Below are positions 36,842 through 47,884 of a DNA stretch of 64,000 nt, piece after piece. Every line of letters begins with the position of its first letter. The stretch's first letter is position 1. The notes under the pieces were generated by a model, which was not told where the DNA came from, did no database searches, and worked only from the letters and a program-made list of their open reading frames with translations. The translations under genes and the position numbers were made by a program. The stretch spans positions 186,001-250,000 of the forward strand of contig NZ_RCWH01000002.1 of assembly GCF_003668635.1 (NCBI RefSeq). Reading direction: 5' to 3'. The DNA is from Planomicrobium sp. Y74. GTDB taxonomy: Bacteria > Bacillota > Bacilli > Bacillales_A > Planococcaceae.

Positions 36842-36930
36842 ATTCTATTTGAGACTTTTGAAGATAAAAGTGATAATAATTCAACTTGAGATTTTCAAAA
36901 TTCAAAGCGATATAAATTCTACTTGAGAAC
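36841..36930. repeat. 37-bp degenerate tandem repeat behind minD
   Basis: Three copies begin at 36841, 36878 and 36915 (AATTCTATTTGAGA, AATTCAACTTGAGA, AATTCTACTTGAGA), with a step of exactly 37. The non-core part (TTTTCAAAATTCAAAGCGAT) resembles the minD 3' end (TTTTCAAAGATTAAAGCTAT), as if the minD tail had been copied and had then decayed. Confidence 0.7.
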
Positions 36931-36964
36931 CCCGCAGAGCTAAAGCTATGTGGGGGTTTTTTTG
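36927..36964 (+). terminator. Terminator of the min operon
   Basis: AACCCC...GGGGTT stem with inner AGCT-AA-AGCT pairing, followed by seven T. Confidence 0.85.
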
Positions 36965-37091
36965 TGGATTATGGAAAAGGATACAAATTGGCTGTGGACA
37001 CGTCACATCAGACATTGTGTAACCAAAGCAGATTTGCATAAATTTTTTATTGAATAAACGCCAAAGCGAGAAATATGAAAAGGGGTGCAGG

Positions 37092-38030
37092 TTGGACGTT
37101 CAAATGCTGAAGGGGATGGTTTTATTTGATAGGTTGCCGGCAAGGCATGCGGCAAAAGAGAAAGTTTTCGGTGAAGTGAAGAGGTCGTTGGCGGGAGCGG
37201 CGGGCGAGAAGCGGACAGCGGAATTGCTGGAGCGGGAATTGGACCTCGCGGAGAAGGCGAAGATTTTTCGCGGCGTGTGGCTTCCTTATATGGATGGCTT
37301 TGCTCAAGTGGATGTTCTGGTGTTGCACGCAAACTTTATATGTGCGCTCGAGGTGAAGAATATGGTGGGGGAGTTCTATTTCGACTCAATCAACTATCAG
37401 TTTTACCGAATCATCGAAGGCCGTGTCGAAGGCATGCGCAACCCTGAAGCGCAGCTTCACAGGGCGGTCAAAGCATGCGAGAAATTTTTCGGCCGCAAAG
37501 TCCAAGGCACTATCGTTTTGTCCAGCCGCTCAGGAAGAGTCGCCGTACCACCGAAACTCTATCCGGTCATAGCGCTCGATTATCTGCCGTTTCATATCGA
37601 GAAGATGGTGGACCCTCGTTTATCCTTTGACGTTGAAGGTCTTGAGGGTTTAGTGCGGCGCAGCCGCGGGCAATTCTACGATCCTGATTTATTGAAGAAG
37701 CATGAGCTGACGAAGGGTTGTCTGGAGGTTGGGGTTAGGTGTTTGGGGTGTCGTCAACAAAAGATGGAGTGGTCAAGACTTAGATGGCGTTGCAGTAAAT
37801 GTGGATTCGTATCAGCTGATGCACACGAATTTGCTTTACAGGAATACGCTGTTTTATTTGGAAATGAAATCACTACTGAGTTTGCATATACATGGCTTGG
37901 CATAAAGGATAAATATGTGCTGTATAGAATGCTGGAAAATTCAACCATTAAAATTAATAATCGAGGCAGGCGATTAATTATTGAAAAAAACGAGCTGTTA
38001 ATTGCTTATTTTGAGTCGATTTATTCCTAG
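37092..38030 (+). CDS. NERD-domain protein with C-terminal zinc site
   Basis: 312 residues. The NERD (nuclease-related) domain occupies residues ~40-150: GAAGEKRTAELLERE, QVDVLVLHANFICALEVKNM with the PD-(D/E)xK-like D...ExK residues. A C-terminal region has two cysteine pairs (CLGC and CSKC) that probably bind zinc, then a helical domain. Function unknown; some NERD proteins occur with DNA-processing or defence genes. The start could be TTG 37092 (AAGGGGTG upstream) or ATG 37104. It occupies the spoIVFA/FB position of B. subtilis. Confidence 0.8.
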   Translation: MDVQMLKGMVLFDRLPARHAAKEKVFGEVKRSLAGAAGEKRTAELLERELDLAEKAKIFRGVWLPYMDGFAQVDVLVLHANFICALEVKNMVGEFYFDSINYQFYRIIEGRVEGMRNPEAQLHRAVKACEKFFGRKVQGTIVLSSRSGRVAVPPKLYPVIALDYLPFHIEKMVDPRLSFDVEGLEGLVRRSRGQFYDPDLLKKHELTKGCLEVGVRCLGCRQQKMEWSRLRWRCSKCGFVSADAHEFALQEYAVLFGNEITTEFAYTWLGIKDKYVLYRMLENSTIKINNRGRRLIIEKNELLIAYFESIYS

Positions 38031-38130
38031 CCGCACCCCAAACGGTTTGACCCGCACCCCAAAGTGGTCAAGCCGCAACTCGGAGCATTCAAGCCGCACC
38101 CCAAAGCATTCAACCCGCATATCAGAAATG
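38031..38130. repeat. 21-bp phased array C, core CCGCACCCCAAAG
   Basis: Cores start at 38031, 38052, 38073, 38094 and 38115, each step exactly 21 bp. The first begins directly at the NERD stop codon. Units differ mainly in the last 8-9 bases. The frame stays open across it, giving 7-residue peptide repeats, but no start or ribosome site is present. Confidence 0.88.
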
Positions 38131-38212
38131 AATATGCATAATATTTCCAGCCGGAAGCTAACTTTTCAACAGCTTCACCACCCCTTCCAACCTGCTAAGT
38201 TCTCAACCAGCT

Positions 38213-38300
38213 CATTTCTATTTAAATTCTGTTCATTTCCGCTTAAATCTTATTCATTTCTATCTAAATCAAATCCATTTTCAATTAAATCATTAAAATC
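38213..38300. repeat. 21-bp phased array D, core CATTTCTATTTAAAT
   Basis: Cores start at 38213, 38234, 38255 and 38276, each step exactly 21 bp. It lies about 80 bases after array C but has an unrelated, AT-rich core. It ends about 35 bases before the rplU promoter. Confidence 0.85.
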
Positions 38301-38333
38301 ACTCACCCTTCCCAGCCAATCCAACAATATCTA

Positions 38334-38363
38334 TTGACGCGGCCTACTCTGGCGTGATACTAT
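38334..38363 (+). promoter_or_regulatory. Promoter of the rplU-prp-rpmA operon
   Basis: TTGACG (38334-38339), 18-bp spacer, TACTAT (38358-38363). Confidence 0.75.
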
Positions 38364-38374
38364 TTTAATGTTAT

Positions 38375-38478
38375 GTTTGTAGCGCACCTGTGCTACAACC
38401 GCTCGAACCGGGTTCGTAAGCATTCGCAGTAATGTGGATCACCTGGATAGGCGAGTCTTAGTCTAAGAGGAGGTGCAA
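38375..38478 (+). promoter_or_regulatory. L21 leader RNA
   Basis: About 100 untranslated bases before rplU contain GTAGCGCACCTGTGCTAC (a hairpin), CGAACCGGGTTCG (a hairpin), and TCACCTGGATAGGCGAG. These match my memory of the ribosomal protein L21 leader known from Bacillales, where L21 is thought to regulate its own operon. Confidence 0.6.
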
Positions 38479-38482
38479 GGAT

Positions 38483-38791
38483 ATGTACGCAATTATTGAA
38501 ACTGGTGGTAAACAGATCAAAGTTGAAGCGGGTCAGGAGATCTACGTTGAGAAATTGAACGGAGAAGCTGGTGACACGATCACATTTGACAAAGTTCTAT
38601 TTGTAGGTGGAGATGACACTAAAGTGGGTGTTCCTTTTGTTGAAGGAGCTACTGTTACAGCTAAAGTTGAAAAACACGGTAAACAGAAAAAAATCACTGT
38701 CTTCAAATACAAAGCTAAAAAGAACTACCGTAAAAAGCAAGGTCACCGTCAACCATACACAAAATTGACTGTTGACGCGATCAACCTGTAA
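38483..38791 (+). CDS. rplU: 50S ribosomal protein L21
   Basis: 102 residues, exact family length. [17 protein letters not shown] and the basic tail [19 protein letters not shown] are diagnostic. AAGAGGAGGTG lies upstream. First gene of the rplU-prp-rpmA group. Confidence 0.98.
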   Translation: MYAIIETGGKQIKVEAGQEIYVEKLNGEAGDTITFDKVLFVGGDDTKVGVPFVEGATVTAKVEKHGKQKKITVFKYKAKKNYRKKQGHRQPYTKLTVDAINL

Positions 38792-38793
38792 GG

Positions 38794-39430
<637 letters not shown>

Positions 39431-39437
39431 TAAAAAC

Positions 39438-39468
39438 GAAAAGGGCTGCTTTCGCAGTCCTTTTTCTT
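39438..39468 (+). terminator. Terminator after rpmA
   Basis: AAAGGGCTGC-TTTC-GCAGTCCTTT, with one G-T pair, followed by T. Confidence 0.85.
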
Positions 39469-39533
39469 TTTTAGGAATTTCCCGAATAAAATTGGTATAC
39501 TGAAAAAAGAAGAAAGTTTAGGACGTGAGTGTA

Positions 39534-40049
39534 ATGGATGACTCGATTACGGTGGCACAAGCGCTTCGGCATGCGCGCCACGATTTCTTGAATGAGCTTC
39601 AATTGATTCAGATGAAACTTGATCTTGGACGTGGGCAGGACGTGAAATCGATTATTCGATCGCGTGCCGAAGCGGCTGTGCAGCTGAACAAGCTGTCAGC
39701 GCTTAAGATGCCGGCGGCCGAACATTGGCTGCTGACGGCAGAATGGCGTTTTCCGGAATTTCGTTTCCATTTGGAATGCCTTGCGCAAGCAGGGATCACC
39801 ACAAAAGATGCAGCATTTGCCGACTGGCTGGAGCAGTTTTTCTCCAGCCTGAAGGAGCAGGCGGATACTGCATCGGACATCAGCTGCCGAACAGTATTGA
39901 AAGAACGGCAATCCGATTTTGAAATCGGATTGGATTTGAACGGAAACCTGCCGGACATTAATTTGCCGGAGGTTCCGGGTTTATTGGCACGGAAAGAGAT
40001 TGCAGCAGACAGCTTAAAAATAATTGTCAGCGCAAAGATGGAGGGATAA
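39534..40049 (+). CDS. spo0B: Spo0B-like phosphotransferase
   Basis: 171 residues, somewhat shorter than the ~190-residue B. subtilis protein. The phosphorylated-histidine helix [21 protein letters not shown] is well kept; the C-terminal half is weakly conserved. In spore formers Spo0B passes phosphate from Spo0F to Spo0A. Position between rpmA and obg is the canonical one. Start could be ATG 39534 or GTG 39525. Other sporulation genes of this neighbourhood are missing, so the present role is open. Confidence 0.8.
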   Translation: MDDSITVAQALRHARHDFLNELQLIQMKLDLGRGQDVKSIIRSRAEAAVQLNKLSALKMPAAEHWLLTAEWRFPEFRFHLECLAQAGITTKDAAFADWLEQFFSSLKEQADTASDISCRTVLKERQSDFEIGLDLNGNLPDINLPEVPGLLARKEIAADSLKIIVSAKMEG

Positions 40050-40050
40050 T

Positions 40051-41340
40051 ATGTTTGTCGATCACGTAAAAGTTTATGTTAGAGGTGGCGACGGCGGGGA
40101 TGGCATGGTAGCATTCCGCCGCGAGAAATATGTACCGAACGGCGGACCTGCCGGCGGTGACGGCGGTAAAGGCGCGAATGTCGTCTTTATCGTACAGGAA
40201 GGTTTACGCACACTGATGGATTTCCGCTACAAACGGATATTCAAGGCTGACCGCGGAACACATGGCATGAGTGCCAATAAACACGGCGCTAAAGCTGAAG
40301 ATCTGGTTATCGAAGTCCCACCGGGCACAGTTGTAAAAGATGCTGATACCGGTGAAACGATTGCTGACCTGGTTGAACACGGCCAAACGGCGATCATCGC
40401 AAAAGGCGGACGTGGAGGACGCGGGAACTCGCGCTTTGCAACTCCTGCCAATCCGGCACCGGAGCTATCCGAAAAAGGTGAACCAGGATTTGAGCGCAAC
40501 GTCATTCTGGAATTGAAAGTTCTTGCAGATGCAGGACTTGTTGGATTCCCTAGTGTCGGGAAATCGACTCTTTTGTCAGTCGTTTCCGCTGCTAAACCGA
40601 AAATTGCCGAATATCATTTCACGACAATCGTGCCTAACCTCGGCATGGTTGAAACGGAAGATCAGCGCAGCTTCGTAATGGCCGATCTGCCTGGACTCAT
40701 CGAAGGCGCTCACGAAGGAATCGGCCTTGGCCATCAATTCCTGCGCCATATCGAACGGACACGTGTCATCGTCCATGTCATCGATATGTCCGGTCTGGAA
40801 GGCCGCGATCCTTACGAGGATTATGTGACAATCAATGAAGAATTAAAACAGTACAATATGCGTTTGACGGAACGTCCGCAATTGATCGTTGCGAATAAAA
40901 TGGATATGCCGGATTCGGAAGAAAATCTTGAAGCGTTCCGCAAGAAATTGCCGGAAGATGCACGGGTATTCCCGATATCTGCACTTAGCCGCCAAGGCTT
41001 GAACAATCTTTTATTTGCCATCGCGGATCTTCTTGAAGTAACCTCGGAATTCCCGATGGTCGAAGAAGAGACGGACGAATCAGAAAGTGCAGTACTTTAC
41101 CGCCACGAAGCGGAAAGCGATGGTTTCACGATCACACGTGATCCGGACGGTGCTTATGTTTTGAGTGGCTATGCGATTGAGCGTCTGTTCAAGATGACCG
41201 ACTTCTCACGTGAGGATTCAATTCGCCGATTTGCCCGCCAGATGCGGGGCATGGGAATTGATGATGCTTTGCGTGAAAAAGGTGCTGAAGACGGCGATAC
41301 AGTTCGTTTACTTGAGTTTGAATTCGAATTTACTGAGTAA
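40051..41340 (+). CDS. obg: GTPase Obg (CgtA)
   Basis: 429 residues. Glycine-rich Obg fold ([21 protein letters not shown]), GTPase motifs [18 protein letters not shown] and NKMD, and the C-terminal OCT domain ([17 protein letters not shown]). Acts in 50S ribosome assembly and the stress response. ATG 40051 lies 1 base after spo0B, with GGAGGG upstream. Confidence 0.97.
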   Translation: MFVDHVKVYVRGGDGGDGMVAFRREKYVPNGGPAGGDGGKGANVVFIVQEGLRTLMDFRYKRIFKADRGTHGMSANKHGAKAEDLVIEVPPGTVVKDADTGETIADLVEHGQTAIIAKGGRGGRGNSRFATPANPAPELSEKGEPGFERNVILELKVLADAGLVGFPSVGKSTLLSVVSAAKPKIAEYHFTTIVPNLGMVETEDQRSFVMADLPGLIEGAHEGIGLGHQFLRHIERTRVIVHVIDMSGLEGRDPYEDYVTINEELKQYNMRLTERPQLIVANKMDMPDSEENLEAFRKKLPEDARVFPISALSRQGLNNLLFAIADLLEVTSEFPMVEEETDESESAVLYRHEAESDGFTITRDPDGAYVLSGYAIERLFKMTDFSREDSIRRFARQMRGMGIDDALREKGAEDGDTVRLLEFEFEFTE

Positions 41341-41357
41341 ATCTGGAGGGGACATGG

Positions 41358-41810
41358 ATGAAGGATATTTCAGAACAGCGGTATTTTTTGGTGCGCGAGG
41401 ATGTATTGACCGAGGCGATGCAAAAAACGCTGGAAGTCAAAAAGATGCTGCAGCGCGGTAATATTTCCATACTCGATGCTGTGGAAAAGACCGGCTTGTC
41501 CCGATCTGCTTTCTATAAATACCGGGATGCTGTTTTTCCTTTCCATTCCATTGTCAAAGAACGGATCCTGACGGTTTTCCTTCAATTGGAGGACCGGACG
41601 GGGACGCTGGCCACATTGCTCGAAGCAGTTGCTGAAGCTGGTTGCAATATTTTGACGATCCATCAGACGATTCCCATCCAGGGGCGTGCCAATGTCACGC
41701 TTTCGCTGGATGTGACGGCGATGGAGCAGGAGCTTGATGTCTTTTTGCAGCAGCTGAAAAAACTCGATTTCGTCGAGTCGGCAGATGTGGTATCAAGCGG
41801 ATCATTTTAA
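41358..41810 (+). CDS. pheB: ACT-domain protein PheB
   Basis: 150 residues. A small N-terminal helix-turn-helix-like part (NISILDAVEKTGLSRSAFYKY) precedes an ACT domain (FLQLEDRTGTLATLLEAVAEAGCNIL). Named from its operon with pheA in Bacillus; once called a chorismate mutase, but no mutase motif is seen and a regulatory role is more likely. GGAGGGG upstream. Confidence 0.88.
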   Translation: MKDISEQRYFLVREDVLTEAMQKTLEVKKMLQRGNISILDAVEKTGLSRSAFYKYRDAVFPFHSIVKERILTVFLQLEDRTGTLATLLEAVAEAGCNILTIHQTIPIQGRANVTLSLDVTAMEQELDVFLQQLKKLDFVESADVVSSGSF

Positions 41811-41825
41811 TTTGGGAGTGGTTTG

Positions 41826-42689
41826 ATGGCTGAGCAGCAGACGAAAAAACGAATTTCTTTTTTGGGACCGGACGCTTCGTTCACCCATTTGGCGGCATTG
41901 AGGGCGTTTCCGGACAGTGAATTGATTGCCTTTACGACGATCCCGGATTGCATTGAAGCAGTGGCAGAGAATAAAGTCGATTATGCAGTGGTACCGCTCG
42001 AGAATGCACTGGAAGGCTCGGTGCCGCTGACAATCGATTATTTATTCCATGAAGTGCAGCTATACGTGACGGCGGAAGTGCTGTCGCCGATCGAGCAGCA
42101 TTTGATGGTTCACCCGGATAACGCAAAATCGGACGCATTCGAAGCGATTTATTCGCATCCGCACGCTTTGGCACAATGTCATAAATTCCTTTATTACACT
42201 TACAAAAACACGCCGCTTGAGCAATACAGCTCGACTTCGGCTGCGGCCAAAATGGTCAGCGAACTGCCGGAGCGAAATATTGCAGCGATTGGCAATGAAT
42301 TCTCGGCCCAGAAATACGGCCTGCACATTGTCCACCGGGAAATCCATGATTTCCATTTCAATCACACACGTTTTTTCGTGCTGTCGAAAACGAACCATCA
42401 ACTGGAGAATCCTGCTCATAATGAGGAAGTGAAAACGACGTTGATGATTTCCCCGCCGAAAGACGACCGTTCGGGTGTCCTTCACCAAGTGCTTTCCGTA
42501 TTCGCCTGGCGCCAGCTCAACTTGAGTAAAATCGAGTCGCGGCCGCTGAAGACGGGTCTCGGAAATTACTTCTTCATCGCCGACGTGATGGATGACGAAA
42601 TGTCGCCGATGATGCAGGGAGCCTTCATGGAACTTGCGGCTCTAGGCTGCACAGTGAAAACGCTGGGCTCGTATTACACATACGAATAA
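41826..42689 (+). CDS. pheA: Prephenate dehydratase
   Basis: 287 residues. The catalytic domain (FLGPDASFTHLAALRAF, VVPLENALEGSV, SSTSAAAKM) is followed by an ACT domain (DDRSGVLHQVLSVFAWRQLNLSKIESRPLK) that binds phenylalanine for feedback inhibition. Makes phenylpyruvate. The catalytic threonine-arginine motif appears as HTRFFVLSK. ATG 41826 preferred over TTG 41823. Confidence 0.95.
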   Translation: MAEQQTKKRISFLGPDASFTHLAALRAFPDSELIAFTTIPDCIEAVAENKVDYAVVPLENALEGSVPLTIDYLFHEVQLYVTAEVLSPIEQHLMVHPDNAKSDAFEAIYSHPHALAQCHKFLYYTYKNTPLEQYSSTSAAAKMVSELPERNIAAIGNEFSAQKYGLHIVHREIHDFHFNHTRFFVLSKTNHQLENPAHNEEVKTTLMISPPKDDRSGVLHQVLSVFAWRQLNLSKIESRPLKTGLGNYFFIADVMDDEMSPMMQGAFMELAALGCTVKTLGSYYTYE

Positions 42690-42694
42690 TACAG

Positions 42695-42731
42695 GAAAGC
42701 TCCGCGGCCGGATTGGCAGCGGAGCTTTTTG
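42695..42731 (+). terminator. Terminator after pheA
   Basis: AAAGCTCCGC pairs with GCGGAGCTTT around a 13-base loop, followed by T. Confidence 0.88.
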
Positions 42732-42759
42732 TGGTCTCAGGGCTTTGGAATGAAAAGCC

Positions 42760-42818
42760 TTCGCGGATGCGAAGGCTCCCTTTAAAGACTGGAAGTTTTC
42801 GCATGGCGAAAACTTCCG
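42760..42818. repeat. Two TTCGC/GCGAA hairpins in tandem
   Basis: GCCTTCGC-GGAT-GCGAAGGC (about 42760-42779) and GGAAGTTTTCGC-ATG-GCGAAAACTTCC (about 42791-42817). Similar loop-proximal sequences occur in hairpins at 5837 and 11006. Following bases (TTCCGCTTGGGAT) resemble the strand complementary to 10990-11010. Function unknown. Confidence 0.5.
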
Positions 42819-42850
42819 CTTGGGATACTAGGATATAGAATATATGGCTT

Positions 42851-42930
42851 GCCGATCACAAATTGTCCGTTGCCGATCATAAACAGTTGGTAGCCGATCA
42901 CAAATCATCGGTAGCCGATCATAAAAGCTA
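42851..42930. repeat. 21-bp phased array E, core GCCGATCAYAAA
   Basis: Cores start at 42851, 42872, 42893 and 42914, each step exactly 21 bp. The core shares GATCATA-AA with array A. It lies between the pheA terminator and the convergent niaR gene. Confidence 0.88.
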
Positions 42931-42983
42931 AAATCATTCTAAAAGTCGAGATTATTTCACTCTTCAAGCAACAAATCCTCCCC

Positions 42984-43024
42984 GAAAAAGAAGAACCCGT
43001 GAATCTTTAACAGATTCCCGGGTT
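42984..43024 (-). terminator. Terminator of niaR
   Basis: Read leftward, AACCCGGGAATC pairs with GATTCACGGGTT, then a T-rich run. It ends 12 bases after the stop. Confidence 0.85.
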
Positions 43025-43036
43025 AAACACCTAATT

Positions 43037-43570
43037 TCACTCATTTTCCTCCAGTAAATACCCAGCTGCTCTCATATCATTCATTGCCTGCTCGAGTATT
43101 GCGACATTTGGTGCAGTGATCGTATGGAGATGCAAGCCGCCGGTCAGCTCCAGCAGATAGCTGGCGCCAGTTTCACGTACCCGCTGCATGAACATGTCGA
43201 CTTCGCGTCTCGATGATACATGGATGCCGGCTGTCAGTTCACCGTAGACCGGATGTTCAATCGATACGTCTTTGACGGTTACACCGGCATCGACAAGTAC
43301 GTATAACTCGTCCTGTGTATCTTCCGGTTTGTGGAAGCAAGCCAGTACGCGGTAAAGGTCGTCATCTGCAGTTTCACGCATGTACAGATACCCTTGGCTG
43401 GTGGCGATGATCGGTTCGCCTTTCGCTTTCAATAAAGTCATGTCACCGACAATGACCTGGCGCGATACGCCCATAAGTGACGCAAGCTCGCCGCCTTTAA
43501 ATGGATCAGCCGTTGCTTTCAATTTGTCCAGCAGTATTTGCCGGCGCTGTTCTCCGGGAATTTTCTTCAT
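43037..43570 (-). CDS. niaR: Niacin-responsive repressor NiaR (YrxA)
   Basis: 177 residues. An HTH_11 domain (GGELASLMGVSRQVIVGDMTLLKAKG) is joined to a 3H domain (SIEHPVYGELTAGIHVSSRREV and GGLHLHTIT, supplying the conserved histidines that bind metal and niacin). NiaR represses NAD synthesis and niacin uptake genes when niacin is present. In B. subtilis it sits beside nifS-nadBCA; those genes are not in this window, so here it stands alone between pheA and ruvA. Confidence 0.9.
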   Translation of the reverse strand: MKKIPGEQRRQILLDKLKATADPFKGGELASLMGVSRQVIVGDMTLLKAKGEPIIATSQGYLYMRETADDDLYRVLACFHKPEDTQDELYVLVDAGVTVKDVSIEHPVYGELTAGIHVSSRREVDMFMQRVRETGASYLLELTGGLHLHTITAPNVAILEQAMNDMRAAGYLLEENE

Positions 43571-43584
43571 AAGGGATCCCTCGC

Positions 43585-43642
43585 TTTATTTCGTCATAAT
43601 CCCATTTTAACACGACGTAATTGCCAGCGGGTTTATTTCGTC
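43585..43642. promoter_or_regulatory. Direct repeat TTTATTTCGTC in the niaR-ruvA promoter region
   Basis: Exact copies at 43585-43595 and 43632-43642, 47 bp apart. One lies just upstream of the niaR start, the other overlaps the ruvA -35 region. It might be a regulator site; it does not match the B. subtilis NiaR box as I recall it. Confidence 0.35.
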
Positions 43643-43666
43643 TAAAGGCGCCGGATATGCTATAAT
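43637..43666 (+). promoter_or_regulatory. Promoter of ruvA
   Basis: Perfect TATAAT at 43661-43666 with an extended -10 TGC directly before it; the -35 is weak (TTCGTC, 18-bp spacer). Confidence 0.65.
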
Positions 43667-43696
43667 CATAGAGTTGAATTGAAGGGGAGAAAGCAT

Positions 43697-44296
43697 ATGT
43701 ACGATTACATAAAAGGGCGGGTTACGCGAGTGACGCCTGAGTATTTAGTGATAGAGCAGCAGGGGATCGGCTGGCAGATTTTTGCGCCGAATCCTTATTC
43801 GTTCGGTTCGGATGAGCTTCAGGTGTTCCTGCATCATCATGTCCGCGAAGACGCCCAATTATTATTCGGTTTTCCGACGCTCGAGCAGCGCGAACTTTTC
43901 CGCAAGCTGATTTCAGTGTCAGGTATCGGTCCAAAAGGCGCATTGGCTATCTTGGCGAGCGGGCAGCCACAGCATGTCATCGAAGCGATCGAGCGGGAAG
44001 ATGAGTCGTATCTCGTCAAATTCCCGGGCGTCGGCAAGAAGACGGCGCGCCAGATGATTTTGGATCTGAAAGGCAAGCTGGCGGAATTCTTCGGCGATCC
44101 GTTTGATGACAATGAAGAAACGGGCGGCCTGTTGTCCGGTGAAGACAATGAACTTGAGGAAGCGATGCTGGCACTTGGTGCGCTCGGTTATTCCGAACGC
44201 GAAATCAATAAAGTCAAACCGAAGCTCAAGGATCTCGATCTTGATACGGAATCATATATGAAGAAGGCTTTGCAGTTATTGCTGAAGCAGAATTGA
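43697..44296 (+). CDS. ruvA: Holliday junction DNA helicase subunit RuvA
   Basis: 199 residues. OB-fold ([20 protein letters not shown]), helix-hairpin-helices ([33 protein letters not shown]), and C-terminal RuvB-binding domain ([17 protein letters not shown]). Binds four-way junctions. ATG 43697 with GAAGGGGAG upstream. In most bacteria ruvAB are adjacent; here 337 bases of repeats separate them. Confidence 0.96.
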   Translation: MYDYIKGRVTRVTPEYLVIEQQGIGWQIFAPNPYSFGSDELQVFLHHHVREDAQLLFGFPTLEQRELFRKLISVSGIGPKGALAILASGQPQHVIEAIEREDESYLVKFPGVGKKTARQMILDLKGKLAEFFGDPFDDNEETGGLLSGEDNELEEAMLALGALGYSEREINKVKPKLKDLDLDTESYMKKALQLLLKQN

Positions 44297-44317
44297 TTTT
44301 AGAATAAGTATTCTATT

Positions 44318-44403
44318 TATATCGCTTCGGCGCTTAGGACAAAGCTCCCGCAATAAGCCGAGAAAACCATTCGTCTTATTGCTTCGCTCAGTCCATTGAC
44401 GCG
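44318..44403. repeat. Hairpin element between ruvA and ruvB
   Basis: GGCGC...GCGCC ends, GGAC/GTCC and AATAAG...CTTATT pairs can be drawn in order. The opening, TATTTATA-CGCTTCGGCGCT, also precedes element X copy 5 at 48255. It appears inserted between that opening and element X copy 4. Confidence 0.55.
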
Positions 44404-44443
44404 CCTACGCTAAATCAGTAGCTTAATATGAAAGAGCATCATA

Positions 44444-44574
44444 GATATGGAGCAAAACAGCGAAGACTCCCAGGCGACCAAGCGAAGTGACGAGATCCAC
44501 TCGGGTGAAGTGCAACGAGCCCGAGTTAGCTCAGCGCAAGCCCCCAGGCAAGCGAAGCTGTTTTGCGGAATATC
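44444..44574 (+). repeat. Interspersed element X, copy 4 (131 bp)
   Basis: Ends GATATGGAGCAAAACAGC and GCTGTTTTGCGGAATATC. The interior includes CCCAGG, GAGATCCACTCGGG, CCCGAGTTAGCTCAGCGC and CCCCCAGGCAAGCG. It is nearly the same sequence and length as copy 5. It separates ruvA from ruvB and ends about 45 bases before the ruvB ribosome site. Confidence 0.92.
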
Positions 44575-44633
44575 GGCTATTAAATAACTTTTTATTCATA
44601 TAAGAAACACAAATAATAAAGGAGGTGCAGACC

Positions 44634-45628
44634 ATGGAAGAACGGGTGATAGGAAGCGAAGTTTCCGAATTTGATGAGCGTTTCGAGCAATCGTTGCGTC
44701 CGCAGTATCTGTCCCAGTATATCGGGCAGCAGAAAGTGAAGCATAATCTTGAGATTTTCATCGAAGCGGCGAAAATGCGCGAAGAAAGCCTGGACCATGT
44801 GCTGCTCTACGGGCCTCCAGGTCTCGGCAAGACGACGCTGGCAGCAGTCATCGCCAACGAAATGGAAGTTGGCGTCAAAATGACAAGCGGCCCGGCAATC
44901 GAACGTCCGGGTGATTTGGCTGCGATTGTTTCTTCGCTGGAACCGGGAGACGTTTTATTCATCGATGAGATTCACCGTTTGAACCGATCGATCGAAGAAG
45001 TGCTGTATCCGGCAATGGAAGATTTTTGCCTGGATATCGTCGTCGGCAAAGGACCGGCGGCGCGTTCTGTGCGCCTCGATTTGCCGCCGTTCACCTTGAT
45101 CGGTGCGACGACGCGGGCAGGCGCTCTGTCCGCGCCGCTTCGTGACCGGTTCGGTGTGCTGGCACGCCTCGATTATTACGACACCGAAGCGTTGACTGAA
45201 ATCGTTGTCCGCAGTTCGAAACTGTTTGAAGCGGATATCGATCCGAATGCTGCTGTTGAAATTGCGCGGCGCTCACGCGGGACCCCGCGTATTGCGAACC
45301 GTTTATTGAAGCGGGTACGCGACTACGCAATGGTGCGCGGCACCGGTTCGATTACAATGGACATGGCGGATCAGGCCTTGGAGATGCTGCAGGTCGATCC
45401 GCTTGGCCTCGATCACATTGACCATAAATTGATCACCGGAATGATTTCCCGTTTCCGCGGCGGACCGGTCGGACTGGATACGATTGCAGCCAGCATCGGG
45501 GAAGAGTCGACGACGATTGAAGACGTCTATGAACCATATCTGCTGCAGATTGGATTTATCCAACGGACACCGAGAGGCCGAACTGTCACAGCCACAGCCT
45601 ACGAACATTTTAAATTGGAGATGCCTGA

Positions 45629-45632
<4 letters not shown>
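44634..45632 (+). CDS. ruvB: Holliday junction branch-migration ATPase RuvB
   Basis: 332 residues. Walker [19 protein letters not shown], Walker [12 protein letters not shown], sensor 1 [20 protein letters not shown], and the winged-helix C-terminus ([20 protein letters not shown]). Motor of branch migration with RuvA. ATG 44634 with AAAGGAGGTG upstream. It overlaps queA by 4 bases. Confidence 0.97.
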
Positions 45633-47849
<2,217 letters not shown>

Positions 47850-47884
47850 GACACAGATAGAGAGTGAAAGGGGGAATATGAATA

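Noticed and set aside
38002-38337. 111-codon frame over arrays C and D as a repeat protein gene
   Set aside because: It starts inside the NERD gene, has no ribosome site, and other arrays with 20-bp steps cannot be coding.
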